Under the pieces are notes generated by a model. The model ran no database searches. It saw only the letters and a program-made list of their open reading frames with translations, and had not been told where the DNA came from. Source: JAKAGZ01 sp963783855 (GTDB taxonomy: Bacteria > Bacteroidota > Ignavibacteria > Ignavibacteriales > Ignavibacteriaceae). From it: a stretch of DNA of 64,000 bases. Where the stretch lies: the NCBI GenBank assembly GCA_963783855.1, contig CAWAPE010000005.1, positions 558,001 through 622,000 on the forward strand, written 5' to 3'. This document shows positions 52,289 through 62,100 of the stretch, piece after piece; within the stretch, counting starts at the first letter, position 1; each line of letters starts with the position of its first letter. Made by a program: the position numbers and the translations under genes.

Positions 52289-52921
52289 TCAGGATTTTTT
52301 AGGAAAATTTGTTCCCATAATTTCATCCCAAAGAGGCGAACTTACACCATACCCTTTTTCAGGGTTTTCAAAATGATGCCTGATATGGTGTTTTTTAATG
52401 GCAAGCCAGAACTTGCTGTGCATATTAAAATGATGTACGGCATAATGGCTCATATCATAGACAAGATATCCGGCAATAAAGCCCACAAAGAATGGGGCCA
52501 CAAGTATATTTCCAAAGATTGACTCAAATAGGAAGTAGAATAATAATGCCAGAGGTATGCTTACCGATGGAGGCATAACAAGTCTTTTGGAATCGCTCGG
52601 ATAATCGTGATGAACACCGTGAAATATAAAGTGAATTTTTTTGCCAAATTTTGATTTTGCGGAAAAATGGAAAATAAAGCGATGTAACGTATATTCAGTT
52701 ATAGTCCAAACAAATAATCCAACAAATATCAGAGAAATAATGGTATCAGCACCAAGGACATAGTCAACTATTGCTTTGTAAAGAAAATATGCAATTACCG
52801 GTATATAAATAAATAGGGGTACTGAAAAATGTACCTTGGATAAAGATTCCAGAAAATCATTTTCAAACATTCTAACTGTTTCATCTTTGTTAGATACAAA
52901 ATTCTTGGCCATACGTCTCAA
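52289..52921 (-). CDS. Fatty acid hydroxylase / sterol desaturase family membrane protein
   Basis: 210 residues, about four helices. The diiron histidine motifs of the family are present in order: HRFIFHF near residue 88, HGVHHDYPSD near 108, HYAVHHF near 163, and HHIRHHFENP near 183. The fold resembles fatty acid 2-hydroxylase rather than carotenoid hydroxylase. It would modify a membrane lipid acyl chain. It lies 45 bases upstream of the receiver gene on the same strand, but a functional link is unproven. Confidence 0.87.
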   Translation of the reverse strand: MRRMAKNFVSNKDETVRMFENDFLESLSKVHFSVPLFIYIPVIAYFLYKAIVDYVLGADTIISLIFVGLFVWTITEYTLHRFIFHFSAKSKFGKKIHFIFHGVHHDYPSDSKRLVMPPSVSIPLALLFYFLFESIFGNILVAPFFVGFIAGYLVYDMSHYAVHHFNMHSKFWLAIKKHHIRHHFENPEKGYGVSSPLWDEIMGTNFPKKS

Positions 52922-53079
52922 TCTCCCACTTTATCTTTAATTTGGGGGTAAATTTAACAATTATAGGTTAAATGCAAAAGTCTGATTTAACAAATATTAA
53001 CTCAATTAAAAATACACAAATATAACTAGATTATTGCTATTCCAGGTAACTCTTGTTAAAAATTCTTACAATTTCGGCA

Positions 53080-53490
53080 TTATTTAGCTTCTTCTAATAA
53101 TTCTATAATAACTTTTTCTTTTGTAAGAAGAAATGCTATTAACCGATTATCAAAAGCAATTGCCGGAACCGGTCGGACAAATAACATACCACCATTTCGC
53201 TTTAGATAATCAATCCCTTTAATAATATCTTCAACCTCATAACAAAAATGTTGTAATGAATTCCCCTTCTCCAGCCATTGAGCAGATGGAGAATTTTCGT
53301 CCAAAGGCTGTATTAATTCATAAACCAATCCATCAATTTTCTGATCCTCAACAAATAATAAATGAACTCTTTGCTTCGGGTCATAAATAACTTCAGTAAT
53401 TTTTTCCATTTTCAATACGTTCACATAGAATTCCGCACTCTTTTCAATATCCTCTACGACAAGTCCTATATGATTAAATCTCATTTCCAT
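53080..53490 (-). CDS. VOC-family protein, methylmalonyl-CoA epimerase-like
   Basis: 136 residues with the paired beta-alpha-beta units of the glyoxalase/VOC fold. FNHIGLVVEDIEKSAEFYVNVL opens the first unit and LQHFCYEVEDIIKGIDYLKRNG the second. It ends with VIIELLEEA, placing His-7, a middle His and a late Glu where methylmalonyl-CoA epimerase has metal ligands. The ELIQPLDENSPSAQWLEKG segment is also epimerase-like. That would fit meaB at 31.6 kb. It is divergent from the carrier-protein cluster, so a role there is also possible. Confidence 0.75.
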   Translation of the reverse strand: MEMRFNHIGLVVEDIEKSAEFYVNVLKMEKITEVIYDPKQRVHLLFVEDQKIDGLVYELIQPLDENSPSAQWLEKGNSLQHFCYEVEDIIKGIDYLKRNGGMLFVRPVPAIAFDNRLIAFLLTKEKVIIELLEEAK

Positions 53491-53840
53491 TTTACCAAGT
53501 CCAACAAATTTTACTAACAGTTCAATTTAGTCAAATTGAGTCTATTTTCAATAATAATTTTTTGATGTAAATTTTCTACTAAGAACAATTTTGTAATATT
53601 TAGAAAAAACTAAAAATGGAATTCTATCAGTAATATGAAGCCAATTAATATTTTCAGATTTGTTTGCTTTTTATCTATAGGCAAATAATCCAATTATGCT
53701 GGGAATGTTTGATTCTTTCTATTTTATCCAATAAAAAGTATATTACATGGAAACGATTAGCGTAAATTAACATTCTTTTCTAATCTATTAACAGCTATAA
53801 TTTAGATAGCATAATCATTGCAACAATTGGAGTCCCACCT
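53491..53840. promoter_or_regulatory. 350-base divergent intergenic region, promoter region of the acyl-carrier cluster
   Basis: No gene seen. A TATAAT hexamer at 53796-53801 lies 40 bases before the first carrier-protein start and is a possible -10 element; the corresponding -35 (TTCTTT at 53773) is poor. GGAG precedes the ATG at 53841 by about 8 bases. No operator-like dyad or riboswitch was recognised. Confidence 0.3.
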
Positions 53841-54059
53841 ATGGATCAATTCAAAAAATTGATTGCAGAAGCTTTGGAAATAAAAGAAAGTGAAATTTCA
53901 ATGGATGCAACTTTGGATAGTTTTCCAACATTTGATTCACTAGCGATGGTAATTATTTTGGCAAAAATCGATGAAGATTTCGGTAAGCAATTCAAAGCTG
54001 AAGAATTCAGGGAAGCCAAAACAGTAAATGATCTATATAAATTAGTGGAGAAAGCATAA
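53841..54059 (+). CDS. Acyl carrier protein (cluster-specific)
   Basis: 72 residues. The phosphopantetheine serine lies in the motif FPTFDSLAMVIILA near residue 36; helix-forming flanks (FKKLIAEALEIKESEI, FGKQFKAEEFREAKTV) match carrier proteins. It lacks the LGADSL consensus of the housekeeping acpP at 20.7 kb, as expected of a dedicated carrier. It opens the operon, and its stop overlaps the start of the KAS III gene. Confidence 0.88.
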   Translation: MDQFKKLIAEALEIKESEISMDATLDSFPTFDSLAMVIILAKIDEDFGKQFKAEEFREAKTVNDLYKLVEKA

Positions 54060-55111
54060 TGAAGGTCAAACTTTCCGGACTTTCTATTTCCGCTATTGCA
54101 TCAACAATACCCAAAAACTCAGTTGATTTTTCCGATCTCATTGAAAAATTTGGCGAAACTGAAATAAAAAGAATCACAGTCAGTACTGGAATATCCAAAC
54201 TCAGAGTAGCTGAGAAAGGTGTTTGCACATCAGATTTGTGTGTAGCGGCAGCAAGATTTCTTTTTGAAAAACTGAATGTTGCCCCGCAATCATTTGATGG
54301 TATTGTTCTGGTTTCACAAACATTTGATCACATTATTCCCGCCACTTCGGCTATTCTCCAAAATAAACTCGGACTCCCTAAAACAGCGGTTGCATTTGAT
54401 ATCCGTTACGGATGCTCAGCGTATATCTATGCAATTTACCAGGCTTCACTTCTAATTGCTTCCGGAAGTTGTAATAAAATTTTAGTTTTGGCAGGAGATG
54501 TTATTTCTCCTACTATAAACAGATATGATAAGGCATTAAAAATGGTAATGGGTGATGCAGGCAGTGCTACAATTGTTGAAAAAGGAAATGATACTTTATC
54601 GTTTAATATAATGACGGACGGCGCAGGATATGACAGACTAATAATTCCGGCCGGAGGATCAAGATATCCACGCGATGAAAGTTCAGGTAAAGAATTAGAG
54701 AAAGAAAACGGAAACATTCGTTCAGAGGAAAACCTCTATATGGATGGGATGGAAATTATGAACTTCTGTTTGAGAGAGGTTCCTAAAATAGTGGATGAAG
54801 TTCTAGAGCTTGCAGATTGGAAGAAAGAAGATATTGGAATTTTTGCAATGCATCAGGCAAATAAATTTATAGTCGATTATATCAGAAAAAAAATGAAAGT
54901 TCTGCCTGAAACTTTGCCTGTTGTTATTGGGGAAATTGGAAACACCGGGCCGGGTACAATCCCCCACCTTTTTTCCGCGGAACACAAAAGATTAATCTCA
55001 GAGAAAAGACTTTCAAAATCGGTAATGTGTGGATTTGGCGTTGGATTTTCGTGGGGCGCTATAACCGCGGATCTTTCAAAAACTAAATTTTTCGACCCGG
55101 TTGAAGTATGA
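54059..55111 (+). CDS. KAS III (FabH-like) condensing enzyme, cluster-specific
   Basis: 350 residues with the thiolase fold. The catalytic triad is present: Cys in RYGCSAYIYAIY near residue 121, His in FAMHQANKFIVDY near 265, and Asn in GEIGNTGPGTIP near 293. VSTGISKLRVAEKG and LVSQTFDHIIPATSA align with FabH family regions, but overall similarity to the housekeeping fabH at 23.2 kb is modest. Such enzymes in secondary pathways join an acyl starter to a carrier-bound partner or perform transfers. It is translationally coupled to both neighbours (1- and 4-base overlaps). Confidence 0.88.
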   Translation: MKVKLSGLSISAIASTIPKNSVDFSDLIEKFGETEIKRITVSTGISKLRVAEKGVCTSDLCVAAARFLFEKLNVAPQSFDGIVLVSQTFDHIIPATSAILQNKLGLPKTAVAFDIRYGCSAYIYAIYQASLLIASGSCNKILVLAGDVISPTINRYDKALKMVMGDAGSATIVEKGNDTLSFNIMTDGAGYDRLIIPAGGSRYPRDESSGKELEKENGNIRSEENLYMDGMEIMNFCLREVPKIVDEVLELADWKKEDIGIFAMHQANKFIVDYIRKKMKVLPETLPVVIGEIGNTGPGTIPHLFSAEHKRLISEKRLSKSVMCGFGVGFSWGAITADLSKTKFFDPVEV

Positions 55112-55857
55112 GTATAAAATTTGAATTTAATAATAAACGATTTGTAGTAACGGGTGCATCATCCGGTATTGGAAATCAAATTGCTAATGAACTTGCCAGA
55201 GCCGGTGCAAATGTTTTTGCAATCGCTCGAAGGGAAAATAAATTGAAAGAACTCCAGGATAAATATCCTGATAATATTGAAATAGCCGCAATAGATGTAA
55301 CAAACTTTGCCGATTTGAAAACTTCACTGGAAAGTTACTCAGAGCATGGAAAAATAGACGGAAGTCTCCATGCCGCCGGTATTAATAAATTTACCCCGCT
55401 TCGTGTATTTGACTGGAAAGTTGCTGAGCAAATAATCAGAACCAGTTTATACGCCGGGATTGAGCTTGTACGTATTTTATCGCAAAGAAAAATTGCTGCT
55501 GAAAAAAGTTCACATATTCTTTTGTCATCTGTAGCAGCAAATGAAGGGCCGATGGGTTTTACTGCTTATTCTGCTGCCAAAAGCGGACTTTTAGGTGCTG
55601 TCAGGCCAATGGCAATGGAACTGGCATCAAAAAATATTAGGGTAAATGCAATAAGCCCTGGCTGGATTACTACAGAAATGACAAAAGAAATGGAAAGTTA
55701 TTACCCGGTGGGAATTGATGAAATTATTAAATCTCATCCGTTAGGTATCGGTTCTCTGGAGGATGTTTCAAACCTTGCCTTATTTTTATTAAGCGATGAA
55801 TCAAAATGGATTACAGGAGCAAATATTGTAATCGACGGTGGCTATTCTGTAAAATAA
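55108..55857 (+). CDS. Short-chain dehydrogenase/reductase (FabG-like)
   Basis: 249 residues. The cofactor motif is GASSGIGNQIA at about residues 17-27. Catalytic residues are Ser in LLSSVAANEG and the Tyr-Lys pair in YSAAKSG near 158. The C-terminus WITGANIVIDGGYS is typical of 3-oxoacyl reductases. It likely reduces a carrier-bound keto group made by the preceding KAS III. The start overlaps that gene by 4 bases, and a second carrier gene follows 14 bases later. Confidence 0.9.
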   Translation: MSIKFEFNNKRFVVTGASSGIGNQIANELARAGANVFAIARRENKLKELQDKYPDNIEIAAIDVTNFADLKTSLESYSEHGKIDGSLHAAGINKFTPLRVFDWKVAEQIIRTSLYAGIELVRILSQRKIAAEKSSHILLSSVAANEGPMGFTAYSAAKSGLLGAVRPMAMELASKNIRVNAISPGWITTEMTKEMESYYPVGIDEIIKSHPLGIGSLEDVSNLALFLLSDESKWITGANIVIDGGYSVK

Positions 55858-55871
55858 AACTATAGAGATAA

Positions 55872-56162
55872 ATGAATCAACAAATTGTAGACCTGATTAT
55901 CCAGGTATCAAACGATCTGAATGAGCAGTTAAAAAATAAAATTGAAGTCGGGAAAAGAGAAAATGCAGATTTGTTTGGAGAAAATGGTGTACTTGATTCA
56001 CTTGCACTTGTAAATCTTGTTGTACAGGTAGAAAGTGCAGTGGAAGAGAAATTCGGGAAATCGATTATACTTGTTGATGGTGCAAACGGGAATGAGAAAC
56101 AAACTCATTTTGCCACTGTTGGTTCTCTTGCTGAATATATTAATAACTTGATTGAATCCTGA
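55872..56162 (+). CDS. Second acyl carrier-like protein
   Basis: 96 residues, longer than a standard carrier. The likely phosphopantetheine serine is in GENGVLDSLALVNLVVQVE near residue 42. The stretch FGENG-V-LDSL is the pattern of DltC-like and FkbJ-like carriers. The C-terminal part (NEKQTHFATVGSLAEYI) has a short insertion before the last helix. Its presence with adenylation domains and an FkbH protein suggests that one carrier serves each activity. The next frame overlaps its end by 11 bases if started at a TTG. Confidence 0.83.
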   Translation: MNQQIVDLIIQVSNDLNEQLKNKIEVGKRENADLFGENGVLDSLALVNLVVQVESAVEEKFGKSIILVDGANGNEKQTHFATVGSLAEYINNLIES

Positions 56163-56199
56163 TTTAATCCCTTTTCTTAAATTAAGGGACAGGAAATAT

Positions 56200-56673
56200 A
56201 TGCATCCAATATTTTTTAAGCCTAGGTTACGCGATAAATTTACAGACGATCTCGAGAAAATTTTCTTTTTTAACGGAAATCAGAAAAGACACTTAGAACG
56301 AATAAACCATGCTGTAGAAAAATATGGTGATATTAAGCTTTATAATGACAAAGGCTTTGTAAAGTTTAATTTTACAAACCTTACAAGCTTTAAAACAATA
56401 TTCAGCCTTGATGATGAAAATTCTGAGAAAGCAAATTTACTTGGAGTTTTAATTTATCGACAAGCTCCGATTGATAATATTGAATTAATACACATAGCAG
56501 TAAATGAGGCCTGTTCATTTGGAGGAGAATTTTCAAATGAAGAAGTTTCTTTCAGGATGATTGAAAAAATCAGGCGTGATGCGTCAAAAAATAAATTGAT
56601 TAAAACAATTACACTTCCCTATAAAAAGACTGAGCTTTCAATAAATCAGAAACTAACGAAGAGTCCGATTTAA
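56200..56673 (+). CDS. Unknown protein in the carrier/FkbH cluster
   Basis: About 157 residues from the ATG at 56200, preferred to a TTG at 56152 because AAGGGACAGGAAAT lies just before it. Family not recognised. The middle region (LLGVLIYRQAPIDNIELIHIAV, then FSNEEVSFRMIEKIRRDASK) looks like an alpha/beta fold that could be a reduced GNAT, ending with a lysine-rich strand. It lies between the second carrier gene and the FkbH gene, tightly spaced on the same strand, so a role in the same pathway is likely. Confidence 0.6.
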   Translation: MHPIFFKPRLRDKFTDDLEKIFFFNGNQKRHLERINHAVEKYGDIKLYNDKGFVKFNFTNLTSFKTIFSLDDENSEKANLLGVLIYRQAPIDNIELIHIAVNEACSFGGEFSNEEVSFRMIEKIRRDASKNKLIKTITLPYKKTELSINQKLTKSPI

Positions 56674-56704
56674 TTAATTATTATTTTACCTTCTCTTATT
56701 AATT

Positions 56705-58384
56705 ATGGATAAAGATAAAATTAAGTTACTCCTTATTTCAACATTTAACATCCAGAACTTTGCTAATTATCTTAATAATGATGAAAGCACTCCTGAAATT
56801 AATGCAAAAGTAACGACTTTTGGCCAGGTGATCCCTACCTTATTGGATAATCAGATAAATAAAGATGATTCTGACGGTGCTGTTGTTTGGACGCAACCGG
56901 ACTTACTAATAGAATCATTCAATAAACAACTTGGCAATGAGAAAATTCTAATTGATGATGTGCTGAATGAGGTTAATACTTTTGCTGATGCTGTAATTTC
57001 GTTTTCTAAAAAAATGAATTACCTCTTTATTCCAACATGGTCTATTCCTCCCTATTATCGCGGATACGGACTGCTTGATTTCAGGAACAACTTAGGGGTA
57101 TCAAATACTCTCTCGAGAATGAATTTAAGACTGGCGGATAAGTTTGAGGAATCAAATAATATTTATATGATTGATTCAAGCAGAATATTAATAAACGCAG
57201 GTGCTAATGCGCAAAACCCGAAGCTCTGGTATATGGGAAAAATTCCTTATAGTAATGAAGTTTTTAAGAATGTAAAGGAAGAAATAAAGTCAGCAATAGA
57301 TTCAATCGGGGGAAACACTAAAAAATTAATTATTCTGGATCTTGATGACACTCTTTGGGGAGGAATAGTTGGAGATGTTGGCTGGGAGAATCTTCAATTA
57401 GGCGGTCACGACCATATAGGCGAAGCATTTTCTGATTTTCAAAAAGCGCTAAAATCCTTGACTAAAAAAGGGATTTTATTAGCAATAGTAAGCAAAAATG
57501 AAGAATCTACCGCATTAAATGCAATTAAGAATAATCCTGAAATGGTTTTAAAATTAGATGATTTTGTATCGTATAGAATAAACTGGGATGATAAAGCACA
57601 AAACATTTCTGAAATCTTAAATGAATTAAATCTCGGCGCACAATCTGCAGTATTTCTGGATGATAATCCTGTAGAAAGATCACGTGTAAATGATGCACTG
57701 CCGGAAATATTTGTCCCTGAACTTCCTGTAAATAAACTTTTCTACAAGAGTTTCCTTTTAGATCTTAAGTGCTTCGATTCTCCTTCTGTTACAAATGAAG
57801 ATATAAACAGGACAAAATTGTATCTTGCTAAAAAACAAAGAGAAAGTTTAAAATCAAATTTAGGTTCTGTGCTGGACTGGCTGGAATCTCTTAAAACAGA
57901 AGTAAAAATTGATGAAGTAAATAAAGGGAATCTGCAAAGAACAGTTCAACTTCTTAACAAAACTAACCAAATGAATTTATCTACCAGAAGAATGAGTGAA
58001 GCGGAGTTACTCAACTGGCTGGATGCTGATTACACAAAAATGTGGGTTTTTACTGTATCAGATAAATTTAGTGATTCCGGTCTTACAGGAATGATAAGTC
58101 TGGAAATTACCGAAGGTACAGGACAAATAGTTGATTTTATTTTGAGCTGCAGAGTTATGGGAAGAAATATAGAAGAACTAATGGTTTACAAAGTGTATGA
58201 TTATGCAAAGCAATCAGGTTTGAATCAGCTAAAAGCAAAATTTATAGAAACAGCTAAAAATAAGCCTTGTTTCCATTTTTGGAAAAACCTATCCAATTTT
58301 GAATATTTTGAAAAAGGAAATATCTTTTACTTCGATTTAACAAATAAGTATCCCAAGCCTGCGCATATTACTATTATTGAGTAA
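56705..58384 (+). CDS. FkbH-like HAD-superfamily enzyme
   Basis: 559 residues. An N-terminal SGNH-like region of about 200 residues precedes the HAD domain, whose first motif is LIILDLDDTLWGGIVGDVG near residue 212, followed by LAIVSKNEES and VFLDDNPVERSRV. The C-terminal 150 residues are GNAT-like (LLNKTNQMNLSTRRMSE, FILSCRVMGRNIEE). FkbH enzymes characterised in polyketide pathways dephosphorylate 1,3-bisphosphoglycerate and place a glyceryl unit on a carrier protein. Two carriers are encoded just upstream. Confidence 0.92.
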   Translation: MDKDKIKLLLISTFNIQNFANYLNNDESTPEINAKVTTFGQVIPTLLDNQINKDDSDGAVVWTQPDLLIESFNKQLGNEKILIDDVLNEVNTFADAVISFSKKMNYLFIPTWSIPPYYRGYGLLDFRNNLGVSNTLSRMNLRLADKFEESNNIYMIDSSRILINAGANAQNPKLWYMGKIPYSNEVFKNVKEEIKSAIDSIGGNTKKLIILDLDDTLWGGIVGDVGWENLQLGGHDHIGEAFSDFQKALKSLTKKGILLAIVSKNEESTALNAIKNNPEMVLKLDDFVSYRINWDDKAQNISEILNELNLGAQSAVFLDDNPVERSRVNDALPEIFVPELPVNKLFYKSFLLDLKCFDSPSVTNEDINRTKLYLAKKQRESLKSNLGSVLDWLESLKTEVKIDEVNKGNLQRTVQLLNKTNQMNLSTRRMSEAELLNWLDADYTKMWVFTVSDKFSDSGLTGMISLEITEGTGQIVDFILSCRVMGRNIEELMVYKVYDYAKQSGLNQLKAKFIETAKNKPCFHFWKNLSNFEYFEKGNIFYFDLTNKYPKPAHITIIE

Positions 58385-58432
58385 ATCTGGTAATAATTTT
58401 TATTTTTAAACAAACTAAAAACAGGATGAACA

Positions 58433-59143
58433 ATGGATGATATCGTAAAGCAATTAAAATTTAAATTTGCTACTCCAGATGATGTCGATTTTGTAATTGA
58501 TTGTATAATTGAAGCAGAAAAGAGTGGAACACAAACTATAAACACCTGTAGAATATTTAATCTAAGCGAACAGGAATGGAGGGATATTTTAAGAAAAATA
58601 TTGTTGGAAGATATACCTGATTATGATTTTTGGCTTTCAAATTACTTAATTGCAGAATTAGACGGGAGACCGGTTTGTGCACAGGGGGCCTGGTTTGAAG
58701 GGAAAACAGGAACGGCAAGCAGTGTAATAAAAACATCTATGATGATGGAATATATTCCAAAAGAAAAATTCGCACTTGATTTAAAAACAGCAAAATTTGT
58801 AAAAGCTCTAAGTATAAAAAGAGAAAGTGGAAAGGTACAGATGGAACATGCTTATACAGTACCTGAATTGAGAAGGCGCGGACTACATACACAAACCGTT
58901 CTGGAGATTATGAAGAGAACATTTGACCGGAATCCCGGAGCCACTATGATCCAGGCAATTTTCTTCAAAGATAATTGCAATACATATAATGAGTGTATGA
59001 AGCTTGGGTTTAAGCCGGTTCTGGAAAAAGGAGTTGAGGATCCTGAAATACTCAATATATTTGCGCACAAAAGAAGAATTATGATGGACATGAGCCCGGA
59101 AAAACTTCAGGAAAATTATAATAAGTACAGGCTTAATCTTTAA
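58433..59143 (+). CDS. GNAT-type acyltransferase, paralogue 1
   Basis: 236 residues. It has the GNAT order: an N-terminal strand LKFKFATPDDVDFVIDCIIEAEKSGT, a central strand MEHAYTVPELRRRGLHTQTVLEIM with the acetyl-CoA-binding RRRGLHT loop (variant of Q/RxxGxG/A), and a C-terminal strand-helix DNCNTYNECMKLGF. It is paralogous to the protein at 62195-62854 and flanks the tandem adenylation gene. It may transfer an acyl or aminoacyl group. The acceptor is unknown. Confidence 0.82.
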   Translation: MDDIVKQLKFKFATPDDVDFVIDCIIEAEKSGTQTINTCRIFNLSEQEWRDILRKILLEDIPDYDFWLSNYLIAELDGRPVCAQGAWFEGKTGTASSVIKTSMMMEYIPKEKFALDLKTAKFVKALSIKRESGKVQMEHAYTVPELRRRGLHTQTVLEIMKRTFDRNPGATMIQAIFFKDNCNTYNECMKLGFKPVLEKGVEDPEILNIFAHKRRIMMDMSPEKLQENYNKYRLNL

Positions 59144-59184
59144 TTACATCAGACTTATTTTAAAAAATGTGGAGAACTTTCTGA

Positions 59185-62100
59185 ATGCTTGATAAAATAC
59201 TGAATTCATTTAAGAATTATCCCGATAGGAATGCGTTTTTTATTAAGAATAAATATTATAAGTATTCTGAGTTAGAACAACTTGTATCAAATATTAAAAA
59301 TAAGATTGATGAATCACCCGAAAGTAAAACAAGACTTATCGGGGTAACTACCTATGATGATATAAATACTTATGCAACAATCCTGGGAATTTTATTTTCA
59401 GGGAATGGATTTGTGCCAATAAATCCTGAATACCCAATTGACAGAAATAAAGTAATTTTAGAAAAATCAGAAGTAAATATTATTTTATCCAGCAATGTAA
59501 ATGATAACGTAAAATTTTTATCAGTTGTTCCTAATGTTACAGTAATTAATACTTCTGAATTAAGCGATTGTAACATCCCTTTAACATTACCTGATGTTCC
59601 GGATTCAGAAAATGCTTATCTGCTTTTTACATCGGGCAGCACGGGTGTGCCCAAAGGTGTACCGATAAGCAGAGCAAATTTGAAATCATATGTGGGCGCA
59701 TTTTATTCCCTTGGCTATAAATTAACACCTGATGATCGTTGCCTTCAGATGTTCGATTTGACATTTGACCTCTCTGTGACTTCCTATATTACACCACTTT
59801 GTGAAGGCGCTTCTGTTTATACGGTTCCACCCGGGGGTATAAAATATTCTTATGTTTACAGTTTGCTCGAGGAACAGGAATTAACTTTTGCATTAATGGT
59901 ACCATCAATCATTACCTACCTAAGACCATTCTTTAAGGAAATTAAACTTGAAAAACTTCGCTGGTCAATGTTTTGTGGTGAAGCTCTTTATGATGATATA
60001 ATATTGGAGTGGGCAGAATGCATCCCAAACGCCAGGTTACAAAATGTCTATGGCCCAACAGAAGCAACAATCTATTGTCTTACTTATGACTGGACATTAC
60101 AAAACCATAAAAATTTTAACGGTATTGTCTGCATCGGTAAACCGATGCAAAATATGACTGCCATCATAGTTGACGAAAATTATAAAGAAGTAAAACCCGG
60201 CGAAAAAGGAGAACTTTCTCTCACTGGCGGACAATTAACCCCCGGGTACTGGAAAAATGCGGAGAAAAATAAGGAAGCATTTTTTACTAAGGAAATTAAT
60301 GGACAGAAAATAAAATTTTACCGGACAGGGGACCTTGCATTCATTGATGAAGATGGTGATTTTATGTTTTGCGGAAGAATTGATCACCAGGTTAAGGTAC
60401 AGGGATTTAGAGTTGAATTAAGTGAAATTGAACATTATACAAGAGAATTTCTGAAAGGTGAAAATATCGCTGCAGTAGCTGCTCAAAACGTCTCTGGCAC
60501 TACACAAATACACTTGTTTTTAGAAAATTTTTCAGGTGACCTAACTGAAATTGAGAATTACCTTAAGTCTAAATTACCCAAGTATATGGTGCCTTCAACA
60601 TTTACAAACCTACCCTCTTTCCCTCTTAACGTTAATGGAAAAATTGACCGAAGAGCACTACTTATTTCAATATCAAAACCAGAAAATATTCTTGAAAGGA
60701 TCAGATACTCTCATAAAAAATCCCCGGACAATAATTCCTTTTTTATTGACGGTGAATATTTTACTTACCAGGATTTTGCAGAACGTGTTTCTACAATCAG
60801 ATATTATCTTGAAAATAATTGTGAAACGGGTGAAAAACTTATTGGTGTACTTGCTCACGATTTATCGGACATTGACACATATAGTTCCCTTTTTGCCGTT
60901 TTATATGCTGGTTACGGTTATGTACCAATAAATCCCAAAAATCCTATTTCACGAAATAAAAAAATAATTGATAGCACAGGCATTAAAACTGTACTCACAA
61001 GTAAGATAGATGATAATATTACAAAATTATCATCACTTGATAATTTAAGATTAACTGATACCAGGCAACTCCCCAAAGCTAAAATATACCTTACACCGCC
61101 TACAATCAGTGATAACGAAATAGCTTATCTACTGTTCACATCCGGTACAACAGGCGAACCAAAAGGTATTCCAATTACGCGCGGCAACCTTAACGCATTC
61201 ATAGACTCTTTTATGAATTTCAACCTTGAACTTGATGGGAATGACAGATTCCTTCAAATGTTCGAGCTTACATTCGATTTCTCTGTATTTTGTTATGTTG
61301 CGCCTTTGTGTCTCGGTGCCTGCGTTTATACAATACCTATAAGCGGAGTTCGTTACGCAAATGTTTATCTCTCCTTAGAAGAAAATGAAATTACCTTTGC
61401 ATCTCTCGTTCCCTCTGTTTTAGCTTATTTACGCCCTTATTTTGAAGAAATAAAGCTTGATAAACTAAAATATTCACTATTCTGTGGTGAAGCTCTTTAT
61501 TCCGATCTTGCAAAGGAATGGTCAGATTGTATGCCGAATGGCAAAATAATAAATACATACGGTCCAACAGAAGCTACAGTTTTTTGTACTTATGTAATTT
61601 TTGATAAAGACTTTTCCAACTCCAGGAGTTTCAATGGAAGTGTTTCTCTTGGTGTTCCTATGAAGAATGTGGAAGCAATTGTTGTTGATGATAATCTTCA
61701 ACTATTAGCAAATGGTGAAAAAGGTGAGCTCTGTCTGTCCGGGGAACAACTGACACCCGGCTACTGGAAGGATCCGGGGAGGAATAAAGAAACTTTTTTT
61801 AAGATAAAATACAAAGGAAAAAATAAGACATTTTACAAATCAGGAGATATAGCTTTTTTTGATAATAATAATGATCTTATGTTCTGTGGTAGAAATGACA
61901 GCCAGATAAAGATTCAGGGATTTAGAATTGAGCTGGGAGAAATAGAATTCCACGTAAGAGAGTATACAAAATTAAGTAATGTTGCTGCTGTTGCTTTTCA
62001 AAATAAAACAGGCACTATGCAGATACATCTTTTCCTCGAGAATTATCAGGAAGATATTACTACACTAATGGAATACCTTAAAAATAAAATTCCTGATTAT

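Noticed and set aside
53841..58384. Assigning the cluster to tetronate biosynthesis
   Set aside because: FkbH, carrier and KAS III are shared, but the acyltransferase of the 2-oxoacid-dehydrogenase type and a polyketide synthase are missing, and the tandem adenylation protein and GNAT pair are not part of that pathway.
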